Assembly (NCBI GenBank): GCA_033239125.1
Contig: BSWB01000001.1
Coordinates: 57,207,416 to 57,271,415 of the forward strand
Length of the DNA: 64,000 nt
Source of the DNA: Fagopyrum homotropicum
Taxonomy: Eukaryota; Streptophyta; Magnoliopsida; Caryophyllales; Polygonaceae
Direction: 5' to 3'
Both the position numbers and the translations under genes were made by a program. The notes under the pieces are model-generated. The model did not search any database. It had not been told where the DNA came from and worked only from the letters and a program-made list of their open reading frames with translations. Positions 21,723 through 32,962 of this stretch are shown in pieces. Numbering within the stretch: the first letter of the stretch is position 1; each line of letters opens with the position of its first letter.

Positions 21723-23116
21723 ATGAGTTCTGAACGCCGCCTTGCCCTCAGAGATAGATCCTCACCTTCCCCTTCTTCCTCTTCTTCCCGACCTTACCGC
21801 CCGGTGATCCATGAGCGACACCAGGTGGATTATGACCGTATTTCAGGCCGTCCAGTGATTGCACCTCGCTTCCTGGACGTGTCCGCTTTTGATTGCCTAG
21901 GGGTAGATGGAGACCTTAGGAGGATGATTACTACAGTTGGGCTGGATCAGTTTACTGAGATCCAAGCCCCACCCTACTTGGAGCCGACCCTAGAGTTTGT
22001 TAGCTCCTTCACCTACCTTCCCACAGAGCAGTCTGTGAAGTACCGGTTGATGAACCGGAACTTCTTAGTGCCGCTCGAGTATTGGAGAGATATTTTCGGC
22101 TTTCCGCAGCCCACCGCCATTGATTTCCCCTCCCGATCAGTAGCTAGGGAGTTCTGGGGGCAGATTGCCCATGTTGTAGAGCATGCAGATAGATGGCGCC
22201 CTGGAGATTCCAGGGAGAAGGTCATCTTCCACCTAGCCTTTAGGTTAGCCCACCGGATATTCAACGAGACACTTCTGGCGCGTACTGAGACGCCCCAAAA
22301 GATCCGACAGGGCGAGCTTTTCAGTTTATACTGCATGGTTACTGGGGGTTTCCCGGACTTTGGCTTGATGTTGGCAGAGGATCTGCACAAGATCAAGGCC
22401 AAGGCAAAGGGAGACATTTGCTGCGGAGGTCTTGTCACCCAATAGCTGCTTATCAAGACATGGACCTCAGTGCTTGTACGATGGTGGCGGCTGCCAAGCC
22501 GCTTGGATTGCAGGAGATGATCACTTGGCGGATTCTCGTTCCCCGAGGTTTGACTACTCCATATGTGGCTATGCCGTGGGAGCAGACTACGCCACAGGGG
22601 ATCAGGTGGTCTGCCCAGTTCACTGTGTATGACCCACATTATTGGCAGACCGCTTGGGCTCCATTGATGGAGGATTATAGAGAGGCAGCAGCTGCCCCAA
22701 CTGAGGAGGAGGAGGCTGATGACGAGGATACAGTGGATGAGAGAGAGGGTGGAGTCCCGATGGATACAGGGACGGATACTGCAGGGCCGAGTGCACCAGT
22801 CATAGACCTTGATGATGATGATGATGAGACTGAGCCTGCACCAGCTGATGCACCTGCTACTTCTCCAGTTAGGCCTGCTAGACGCAGGAGGCGCAGAGTG
22901 AGGGATCCAGATGCTCACAGACGGATCGATGACCTGACGGATCAGGTTATTGATTCATATGCTGCCTTGTCGCTGGATATCCGCGAGATGCAGGAGTGGC
23001 AGCATTATCAGCATATGATGGCCCAGATCCAGTTCGAGCACGTCATGGGCTATCCGTTCGACCCGACCCAGTATCCGTACGTGCCACCACCACCACCACC
23101 GGATCGCGACTACTGA
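21723..23116 (+). pseudogene. A1 ORF1 (Athila ORF1-like), frameshifted
   Basis: ATG at 21723 begins a Ser/Pro-rich head like that of B1 ORF1; an in-frame ATG at 21675 is also possible. The globular region shares the B1 pattern (RPVIAPRFL, then VKYRLMNRNFLVPLEYWRDI, then RTETPQKIRQGELFSLY). A one-base loss near 22438 moves the rest to the frame ending at 23116. The second part has an acidic run (about 22690-22850), an Arg cluster (22870-22910) that could be a nuclear-localisation signal, a helical segment and a Pro-rich end. No membrane segment is evident. The C-terminus matches A0. Function is unknown. Confidence 0.8.
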
Positions 23117-24581
23117 CGAGCTGCAGGATTTTCTTTATTATATTTTTATGCAGTTCAGCTATTTATCCGGTGAGTACTCTTATCTTTAGACTTATTTTGA
23201 CCCACTGGGACAGTGTGTCCCAAGTATGGGGTATTTGATGTACTTATTTGATGACTTTGATGTATGACTCACACTTTATCGGATATTTCATGTTTATGCT
23301 TCAGTTTGCTTTTATGTGTTTATCAGACATTGCATGCATATTTACAGGTTATTTGATTGAGAAAAACGTCGAAACTGAAAAAAAAAATGGTTTAAAAAAA
23401 AAAATTTTGACCTCGACCGAGTCAGTCTTGGCCAAACGAGGCGTTTCACCTCGGTTGAACCAAGAACACCTCGACCGAGGTGGGTTAACTGAGAGTTTTC
23501 GAAAACGATTTTTGTGTTACTTATCTGGATATGATCTCAGTGAAGATCTTGCTTACTGACTGGTTTTAAATTCTTTATGTGTTTGAAAGGTTTTATAATA
23601 TGTTTAAGTTGCTAAATGCTTTGTTTGAAATTATTGGCATGTTTAATACTTTGTTTTTATCTAAATTATGTTGGATTTGAAGGTTGACACCACATTATGA
23701 GTTCTCTCACTTTCTTCCTGGAAAGACCAAGGCAATTCATTCTTCTCTCTTCTTCTTCTTGATCATGCTTAGCCCCTCATATACATTTTGCCTCCCTTTA
23801 CCTATCCGGGAATTTGGAAGCAAGCGAAGTGGTGAAAGCAAGTGAAGTTAAAATCGAGAAGTTGGCTGGAAGTGAAAGTGTTAGAAAGCAATAATAGGTT
23901 TGGGGAAGTCAATCATGAAGATGAGTAACTCGGCACCATTCACATAGCCGGGTGTTTGTGTCTTGCCAAAGTCGGATTGAGCGATATTCCTAATGGGTCA
24001 TGGTATGTGCATCAAGGGTTTGATGCATCTCGAGAAATTGATGATTGCAGATTTCCTAGGCTTCGGTTATTGTGCACCTCTGTCCATGCATCCCAAAAAG
24101 TAAAGTAAAAAAGAAAAAAGTGTGAAATAAGCAAAGCTTATTGGTGGAAGATGTTGCAAGTCAAAGTGAAGTGAAGTTCATCCTTTTCCCGGATTCTAGC
24201 ACCACATTACCTTACACACATCCCTACCCTACACGTTTCTTGACCTTTCTTTTGGGAAACCCTTGAGACCTTGAGCTTGTTGATTGACTTAGTGGTTTAA
24301 ACTGGATTATACATGATTAATTTTGATAATTATGAATTATTATGCATTCTATGGTTTTATGCAAAGATGAACAACTTTCCTATATTTATGAAATGTTTTG
24401 ATCACATTGAGTTTTTAAAATTCCATGAAGTATTCTCTTAGAGTGATCTATGATTGTTGCACATCATAAAAATGTTTTTGAAAGACTTTTCATTGATTTT
24501 CATGACCTATAATCCATTCTATCTTGTCTTCTATATGAGGAACTTGCTTGGGGACAAGCAAGGGCTAAGTATGGGGTATTT
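23117..24581 (+). other. A1 3' noncoding region with two hairpin/purine boxes
   Basis: It is a near-copy of 298-1763. An internal hairpin and purine box lie at 23200-23231. The LTR-adjacent hairpin lies at 24543-24562 (stem CTTGCTT/AAGCAAG, loop GGGGAC), followed by AAGTATGGGG and the LTR. No gene is seen. Confidence 0.75.
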
Positions 24582-26346
24582 TGATAGCATGAATTATAGT
24601 CTATATTTTGGGGTTTGTTTGGACGTTTTATCTTTCGTAATGTGCATGTTTGTATGTATATTATGTGATTATATTACCATTTCATCTACCTTTGCGAGAA
24701 TCGAGGTCTACACCTAGTTTTGTTGTAATCGTAGGTAAAATGGAACGTTTTGCATCAAAAAGGAGAAAAAGGAGCTATGGAGACATTGGAGCTACATTGA
24801 GGAACATAAGGAACCATCCAGGAAGCATAGCCATGGATTAGAGATTCACTTTGGACCAGTTTTGAGAGATTTCACATTCAGTTGTGACTCACCTTGGTTG
24901 GCCACAGATTCATCTCGACCGAGGTGATCCAGAGAAGCCGACTCGACTGAGGCGAATGCCTAGGACGCGGCGAGAATATTTTATTCTTGGGTGAGATCTT
25001 TTATCTTTGGAAAGTGATCTTATATTTTTGGGCTTGGCTCCTGGAAGGAAGAAGATCTTATATTTTACCTATTTTAATGGGAAAAGATCTTTCCAAGATA
25101 TCTTATCTTTGGAGGGTTATTTTCCTATAAAAAGGGTTGGATTTCCACAAATCCAACATCTCACTTACGGCTGAAGATCCCGCTTACACCGATCAAGGTT
25201 TATACACCGCTGCAGCCATACTCTAGTTGGAGAGATTTGAAGAACCTTTTTGAAGGTTGAAGGAAGATTGAAGATCATAGCTTTTATAGCTTTTTGAAGG
25301 GTTTTTGTAAGATTATCTTAGATTCCCTTCCTTGTTGTCTTGTCTTGTTGGATTGCTATCCAAGGAATGATTTTGTTGTGATATTTAATTCAGTTATTGA
25401 AGTCTTTTTATTAAATTCTTCTTGTTCAAATATTCACCTACTTCCCATATATTTGATTATTACTTTCATAATGATGAGTGGCTAATTTCCTTGTGTGATT
25501 CTAGGGTGATTGGCTGAAAGTTGTGGGAAAAACAATGATAGAATAATCTTAGATTCCAGTAGGATCCTGAAAGTTCGAGTCTTTAACCTTAACCCCAAGC
25601 ATCTCGCTCAGTCGATGAACATCTCGGCCGGGGTGGAATTTGGCTGACCGAGGTGGCCTATCTGATCCGAAACTGAGAGTTAGTGTTAGAGTTTGCCAAA
25701 TCCTATTCTTATTACACCTTTCCTGGTTCAATGCAAGCTTAGGATGAGACTTACCCGGTAATTCCTTAGTTTGTGTACCTAAGATCATAAGTGTATGTAA
25801 TAAACGTTTATCCTTTATTGGGGTTTGAGTGTGCTTCCATCCCATCTTTGTGAGTTAGCCTGAGACTTACCCGGTAAAGGTTGATTCTATTCTCTTAGAT
25901 GGTGTGTTAGTTTGAAGTTATAGTTCTTTATCTTGATTCCTTGAGACTTACCCGGTAATAGGAGTTACGGTTTAGGATTAGTGAGTAGTGAGACTTACCC
26001 GGTGATCTACTCCACTTTAGTAACACCTTCCCTATGCAAAAATCTCAGCTTTGTCCGCATATCTTTAGATCTTGAGTTGGAACCACAACTAGATGTTTTA
26101 ATCCCTAGAATTGCATGTTTGTTGTATTGACTTCTTATTCATCTTTGATTGTTTTAATTGCTCTTGTGGTTAGTAATTACGAAGCTTACCATTATCGGAC
26201 TTTGTTTCACTAAGTCCCTGTGATCGACCCTTGGAATTCCTTGCTTTTACTACGATTGACCCGTACACTGCGGGTTCGCATCCTTGTTTTAAGCTTACGT
26301 CTAGGGTTATAAATTTAAACCTTGCACACACCGTTTGGAGCGAACA
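24582..26346 (+). repeat. A1 3' LTR, 1,765 bp
   Basis: It runs from TGATAGCA to GAGCGAACA. It contains the promoter block (palindrome at 24914-24923, TATAAAAA at 25136-25143), a second cluster near 25600-25660, and four GAGACTTACCCGGT repeats. The following base begins D1 gag. Confidence 0.92.
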
Positions 26347-27468
26347 AGAGAGCTTGTTCAAGTCTTGGGAGAGATTCAAGGATCTTCTCCTAGATTGTCC
26401 ACACCATGGTATACCGAAAATTGAGCTATTGTAGATCTACTTCAAAGGACTTGATGAAGATAGCCAATTCAAGCTCCAATCTCTTTCCGGTGGGACTTTC
26501 ATGGAGAAAAATGTAGATGATGCTTGGGAGTTTGTGGAGAAACAAGCTCTAGTAATTGAGAAATACTCCCATAGGAAGAGTGAAGGGAGAAAGGCGGGAG
26601 CATATGAGGTGAGTGAAGTCACCATGAGCAATTTCAAGCTTGACGCCATCAACAACGAGCTAAAGTCTTTGAGGGAGTTGTGTGCTACAACTTTGAAGAA
26701 CCAAGCAACCCCTCAAGTGCAAGTGCAAGCTAACTTACCTTCCAAGGAGGAAGATGTGAACTACATGGGAAGGGGCAACTACAACAACTATCAAGGCCCA
26801 AGGAACTTCAACAACAACCGGCAATTCAACAATTACCAGCCCAACCACAACCATCCCGGGTTTTCCTACTCTAACCCGGATGGAGCCTTGAACCCTCCCG
26901 CTTCCACAAGCACAACTCCACCACCAAAAGCTTCACAAGAACCTCCACCCGGATTTACTCAACCTCCAAAAGATAGGACCGAAATGATCTTTGAGCAATT
27001 ACTTGGAAGGTTGAGTGGTCTTGAGAGCACAGTGACTTCTATTTCCAAGGCTCAAAAGGTGTTGGAAGCACAAGTGTTCCAAAAGGCGGGTGAAGCCCAT
27101 AGAGATCGGGGAAAGCTTCCTGGAAGGACCGAAGACAACCCAAGAGGCCAAGTGTTGGCCATTACGACGAGGAGTGGGTTGAGTATGAAGGATCCTTTGC
27201 CCAAGGAAAATGCTAAGGGAAAGCAAGTAGTGGTAGAGGAAGAGATAGTGCAAGAAGATGGAGGCAAGGGCAAGGATGTTGAGCCAACTTACGTGGCACC
27301 GCCTCCATACAAGCCACCACTACCGTTCCCTCAATCACGAGCAAGGGCTCGTTTAGACAATCACTTTGGTAAATTCCTTGAACTTATGTCTAAATTGCAT
27401 ATTAACATTCCGTTCATGGATGCTATTTTAGGTATGCCGGCATATGGCAAGTTCTTGAAGGAGATACT
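26347..27468 (+). pseudogene. D1 gag (partial) to start of protease region
   Basis: The segment begins inside the gag domain (SLFKSWERFKDLLLDCPHHG) and runs through the FMEKNVDDAWEFVEKQAL stretch, a region rich in Asn, Tyr, Gln and Pro (26760-26960) where no CCHC knuckle is seen, and the PPYKPPLPFPQSRARARLD motif that precedes protease in all three families here. A TAG at 26432-26434 interrupts the frame. The 5' end was cut by the A array and the 3' end by B2 in a conserved AYGKFLKEIL motif; the frame resumes at 40674. Confidence 0.88.
27464..27468 (+). repeat. Target-site duplication ATACT, left copy (B2 in D1)
   Basis: ATACT at 27464-27468 precedes TGTTCG, and ATACT at 40669-40673 follows CTAACA. 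The D1 frame is collinear across it. Confidence 0.95.
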
Positions 27469-29229
27469 TGTTCGCCCCTAGAGGTGTGTGCAAATAAGTT
27501 TTAAATTTATAAAACTAGAATCAAGCAGCGAACCCGCAGTGTACTGATCGATATAGTTAAGCAAGAATTCCAGAGTATCGAACACAGGGATTTGGGGAGA
27601 ACGAACTCGATTGCAGGTTATCAAGCAAGTAAATATAAGAGCTTTGCAAATTATTGGGAAAACAACAATCCTAAAGATCCAAGTATCCAGCTGTGGCAAT
27701 CGATTCAAGATATACTTAATGATGTAAAGACAGAGTTGAGATATGCAAAGGTATACTAATGTAAGATATTCGTACGGTGAAGTTCCAAAAACCTTATATA
27801 ACTCAACTACAAGGCACTCTCTATACAGGTTGTTGAGGCTCAATATAGAGGGATTCTATTGGCGAGAATTAATGTCAAATACCCAAACTTATAACCCAAG
27901 GATCAAGACTAACTTAACCGATTGAGGTTGTGACACTCACAATCGAGGTAGAGGTTGTTGAGGCTTCACTACCACCTAGAAAAGACAAGTCTAAACTAAG
28001 CTAAAGCAAATCTTTAACTTTAGATTAAAGTAAAAGCAGGTTCGTAGACTTAAAGGAAATCACGGTTTGTTCTTGAGGTTCCACGGCCGTGGACTCAAGA
28101 ACAGCCCGTAATTTAGGGTTGTCGGCGATATTTCTCTAACTCTCAGGGTGTAATCTGTTTGCGATCAATCTATCATCATCTAAGCCACAACTATCAACCC
28201 TTCACCTTAGAATTGTTAAGGGTTTTTTAGCCAATAACAGTCATGTTGATACCAATTCAAGAATTAAAAGATAAAAAGATGAAAACTTTCAAGAACTTTC
28301 AATAATCTTCAATTCAATCTCAAGGTCACAAAGAGAACAAGTAATGTCAAAAGATTCAAAGTAAAACAAACAATCACCACCTTAGGAAGGAAGAAAAAAC
28401 GGGATGTCAATCCGTTTTCCTAATCAAACCTAAACAAGAAGAGAGATCTTCTTGCAAAATCTTCCAAGAAATACGATCTTCCGCAAATCCGGAGATCTCA
28501 ACAGCAATCTCCACCAAAAGTGCGAGATTAGAGGAATTCCAAACACGAACTTCGATCTCTTCAAAGAGATGTCAATTGCTTCCAAGCAAGCTAAGCAAAG
28601 CGTCCTTGTGTCTAAGCGGCGATCAATGAGGGTAAACGGGGTAGCGAAGGTGACGGAATCTTGCTTTGTCCGTCTTTTTATAGTGTAGGGCAAAATGTCG
28701 GCCCGGCCCAATCTTTAAAAGATCGTGGCTTCAAAGTGTGGCGAAAAGATTCGCCAAAATCACGGTCGTGGAAGTGTTCCACGACCGTAATTTAGAGCGT
28801 GGAAACAAATACGGTTTGCAACATATGTTCCACGGCCGTGTAATCCCCTGGAATGAACATGAATTTCTGACTCCAAATCCACGGCCGTAATTCTGAACGT
28901 GGTTTGTGATACGGCCGTATTTTAGGGCGTAATTTAGGGCAAGAACGTGATTCTTCCCTAAACTCGTGCATTCCTCAAGCTAAGACTCCAAATTGCTTCC
29001 AAAGAATGTCCTCAATCTATGGACATATCAACTCAACTCTCCTTGGCTCGTTTCCGTTCGGAAATAGCTCCAAATCACCTATAATCAACATAGAACTAGT
29101 GTAGACATCCATATCGATAATATAGGTAATACTAGCTCACATATGCATAAAGTTCAATCAATGACTATCAATATGAATCAAATACGTTTAGAAAACGTGC
29201 CTAAAATATCACAATATTTCACGCTAACA
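27469..29229 (-). repeat. B2 3' LTR, 1,761 bp
   Basis: It is the left copy, bounded by TGTTCG...CGCTAACA. TTTTTATA (TATA on the minus strand) lies at 28675-28682, with the palindrome cluster to its right (about 28760-28935). Confidence 0.93.
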
Positions 29230-30568
29230 AATAACCCCATACTTAACACTTGCTTGTCCCTAAGCAAGGTCTTTCAAAAAGCTTTAAACAAGAGTTAGGA
29301 TGAAATATGTATACCTTCTTTTGGATGAATGTGACTTCTAAAGAATAGATCATTCTCAAACCTTGCTTCAATCGTTTTTCAAACTTTCACACACTTAATC
29401 AAAGAGTAAAAGGTAAAGAAAATTCATGAATCAACTCAACTTCTAAATAAGCATTATAACCTTCAAACATTAACAAAATCATTCACAAGAAACTTCAATT
29501 TAGATCACCAAGTCATATAACATTCTTTTGATCTTAAGGACTTTCAAAGAAAAGGTCTAGAATATGGAAGGGAGGGGAAAACTTTAAGGGAAAGTGGTGC
29601 ATAAATCCGGGAAAGTGGACAACTACCTTCTTCTTCTTATGCGGTTACAACACTTCAACTTAGAGTTTCGCTCTCTTCTTTTTGCTTTTCGACTTTACTT
29701 TTGGAGTTATGGATAGAGGTGCACAAAAACCGAAGCCTAGGAGATCGGCGTTTCTCAAATTTTTCAAGAGATGCCTCAAACCCTTAGCGCACATACCATA
29801 ATCCGCTAGGAATATCGCTCAATCCGACTTTGGCAAGACAAAAACACCCGGCTATGTGAATGGTGCCGAGTTACTCATCGTCATGATTGACTTCCCCAAA
29901 CCTATAATTTCTTTCTATTCAATTGATTGCAAATAATTGCTCTCATGGCCCTCCCACATCAAGCATGCCTTTTTCTCATTCACTTCTCCAAATTCCCGGA
30001 TAGGTAAAGGAGGCTAATATTTCAATGAGGAGCTAGATGATCAAAGAAAGAAGAAAGAAAGTATTGAATTGCCTTAATCATTTCAATAAGAAGTATAGGA
30101 ACTTATAACGTGATTTCAACTTCAATTTTCTAGCATGATTTAGGTAACATTTTCACATTATAAAACTTGCAAAAGAGGTGAAATTCATTCATTCAAATTC
30201 TTTTCAATTCACAATCCTTTTAAGCATGCAATTGTCATCAAACTCAATTCACAAGTAGTGATTATCATGGAAATCATCTCAATTCATTAGAAGCATAAAA
30301 TTTTCAAAATTTTTCAATTTTTATGGGTTTTTCAAGTCATTTTTCATGCAATGCAATAAGGAAACGTGTAACACATAATGAAGATGCAACGATAGTCTCG
30401 AATGAAAGCAAACATAGAGAGTAGAGTTATTACAAACTTTTAGTACATCCCACCCCATACTTAGGACGAACATTGTCCCTAATGTTCAAAAGAAAGAACA
30501 AAATAAAGAAAAGAAAAAAAAACTCACAAGTGGTGGCGGGAATGTCTAAGACAACGATCATGCATCAA
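29230..30568 (-). other. B2 noncoding region between ORF1 and 3' LTR
   Basis: No gene is seen. The LTR-adjacent hairpin is 29249-29268 and the internal hairpin 30468-30487, both with perfect 7-bp stems and the loop AGGGAC on the minus strand. Each is followed by AAGTATGGGG. Confidence 0.72.
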
Positions 30569-32137
30569 TCACTGCGGCGCCGGCGGAGGTGGGAATGGAG
30601 AGAAACTCGGATCATAGAACCGCCCAAACTGCTGGCGGTAGACGTCCCTCATCATGTGGTCAAGGTCGTCTAAGCGTCCATCTCTAGCATCCGCCCGGAT
30701 CTCTAGCGCTCCAACTCTCTCCGAAAGTCCGGTAGCCCAATCCGGCATCTACTCGTACCATCCCGGGGCGCGACTGTACCATGATGGAGCATCGGATGGT
30801 GCTGGTGCTGGTGGCGGTGGTGGTGCTGCTGGCTGCGCCGTGGACCAAGGAGGGGGTGTGTCATACCAAGTGGGAGGTGTAGTCATCCACGTGGGCCTCT
30901 CACTCACGCTAGCGCGGCGAGATGACGAGCCTGAAGCTCTAGCTGGACGTGGAGAGCGCCTAGGTACATCCGGGGCCGCCTCCGGCTGATCCGGAAACGT
31001 GCCAAACTCCTGCTCCGCTCCTCCACCACTCTCGTACTGACCTCCCATGTCCTCCTCCTCCACAACCGGTGGTGGAACGTAAGGGGGAGCTACTAGCCTG
31101 TTCGCATGCATCGCACCGAACGTCTCTTTCCAATTGTGGCGTCCCACCACAATGGAATACTCCGGCAGCCACTCAATCCCTCTACCCGTCCTAGTCTCCC
31201 AAGGCATGCCCGCATAAGGCGGACCTCCATGTGTGGGGAAGATGAGTCCCCTAACCATAAAAGCATGTAGCCCTAAGGGAACCGCCGGTATACGGGTGCA
31301 AGCGGAAAAATCTACACCAAACGTCCTAGCAATGTGGGTCACTATCCCACCATATCCAATATTCCCCTTCTTCTTGTTCTTAAGTTTACTCATCGTAGCC
31401 GCCAAAAGAGTGGCACAATCTGCACGGCGACCGTATAGCATACTATAGAGCAAGAATAGCTCATCCGTCTTGATCTTTTGGGGAGTCTCCGTCCTAGGAA
31501 AGAGACACTCCGAAAGAACGCGGTGTGCTATCTTCAAGGCTAGATGATACATCAATCTAGCCTTGGTATCGGCGGGTTGCCAACGGTCCTCGTCGGCGTA
31601 AATCATAGCTATTTCCTCCCAAAAATCCTTGGGGTAAACTCCACTCGGAAATCGACCGTTATAGGTCTCATGGAACCCGAAAATGGTCCCAAACTCAACA
31701 ATACTCAACTGATAGTCTTGTTCCATGAGACGGAAGGAGACGGTCCTATCTACGTGGCTGTGCTCGAAGGACGTCACAACCTCCCGGGTAATCTCCTCAT
31801 AGGCGTCTTCACGAATGTTCGTGAAGACAAGCAATCCGGCTCTATCCAAGAGCCATGTAAGATCATCAACAATGTTGAGAGGATGTAGATCCTCCAACAA
31901 CAAATATCTAGGACCTATTACTGTCCTCTCCTTGATCCGGTCAAGTGCTACAAGGTGGTTCTCATGTATGGTTGGGATGCTAGGGTGAGGAGGTGAAGAT
32001 GGAGGTGAAGGTGAGGATGGTAGTGAGGGAGATGAGGGTGGTGGTGCCCTAGAGGTGGAGGGATTGCCCTTTCTTTTCTTCTTTTGCTCTCCCTTCTTCT
32101 CTTTTATTCTTCCCGACATTCTCCTTACAAAGTCCAT
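30569..32137 (-). pseudogene. B2 ORF1 (Athila ORF1-like), nonsense near the end
   Basis: ATG at 32137 opens a frame very close to B1 ORF1: basic head, Ser/Pro linker, the same globular region, acidic stretch and WY/Pro motifs. A TAG at 30751-30749 truncates it to 462 residues; the remaining C-terminal helix, homologous to B1, continues in frame to a stop at 30571-30569. The core is uninterrupted, so a shortened protein is possible. Its promoter-like block lies at 32569-32722. Function is unknown. Confidence 0.8.
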
Positions 32138-32962
32138 TTTTCACTAAAATTACGGTCTGTTCTTCAGGTTCCACGGTCGTGGTTTACCCAGAGACCGTGA
32201 TTCGTCTCAGAATCTTGCGAATCTCAGCAAATTCACCAAGAATCACCACAACAAGAAGTCCTAATCTAATTCCTTCCAGTCTTTGTCAGTTCTTCCTAAA
32301 AATCTATAGCAAAAACGAACCAAATCCGCGAATTTCAAGAAGAAAGAATAAACCTCTTTTTCGGATTGAAAAACCCGAAATGCGCGTTCGTTGATGGATT
32401 TCCGCTCGGTTTGTCACTTGGATCTTGTTCGTGGTTGGATTTGCTGCAGTTTAGGATGAAGAATCGTTGAAAATGATTAGAAAACGAGGAATTGGAGGAG
32501 GTCGTGGGGTTTCGGCGTTTAGGTCGTGGAATGGGTATTTTTGGGGCAATTTTGTGAAGAATGTGGCTTATATAGTCGCAGGCAAAATTTTGAAAATCAC
32601 GGTCTGTCGGGGTGTTCCACGGCCGTGGAAGTGTACGGACCCGTGGTTTTGGTGATTTTTCAAAGGCTTTTGAGAATTACGGCCACTGTAGTTATGACGA
32701 CCGTAATTTAGACCGTGGAACCTTCTATAAAGCTTCAAAGTCCAAATTTCGTTGCCCTTCTTCGACATTATTCTCCCTTTCTCCTTTTCCATCGATCCTA
32801 CAACCAAAAACACGAACATACCGGAAGAAATCGAGGCAAATAAAGCGAAAACGTCTATTCTAAGCTAAACTATGAATCGAAAACAAAAACAAAAATGCAA
32901 TACCTTGGGTTGCCTCCCAAGAAGCGCTTTGTTTAAGGTCCGTAGCTAGACCAATCTCGCAC
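32138..32962 (-). other. B2 spacer between pol and ORF1
   Basis: It is equivalent to 12058-12885 in B1. It holds the internal promoter-like block and a palindrome cluster just upstream of ORF1 (about 32150-32205). No gene is seen. Confidence 0.7.
32569..32722 (-). promoter_or_regulatory. Putative internal promoter of B2 ORF1
   Basis: On the minus strand, cluster 32722-32599 (with TTCCACGGCCGTGGAA) precedes TATATA at 32574-32569. The TATA-like box is 432 bp before the ORF1 ATG. Confidence 0.55.

Larger units (their letters stand above)
1764..26346 (+). mobile_element. A1: Athila-like element, RT-less, split by B1
   Basis: It has LTRs at 1764-3412 and 24582-26346, a tRNA-Asp primer site, a deleted gag-pol (3539-7377 and 20594-20902), ORF1 (21723-23116) and a polypurine tract before 24582. 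Removing B1 (7378-20588) and one copy of the AGCTT duplication rejoins the integrase frame. The right end abuts D1 gag at 26347; the expected 5-bp target duplication there is AGAGA (26347-26351), whose partner lies left of the window beyond A0. Confidence 0.88.

Noticed and set aside
22013..22918. 301-codon minus-strand open frame
   Set aside because: It lies antisense to A1 ORF1, has no recognisable domain and is explained by codon composition of the sense gene.
28430..28711. 93-codon frame repeated at 39869-40150
   Set aside because: It is present twice only because it lies in both B2 LTRs; there is no homology or domain.
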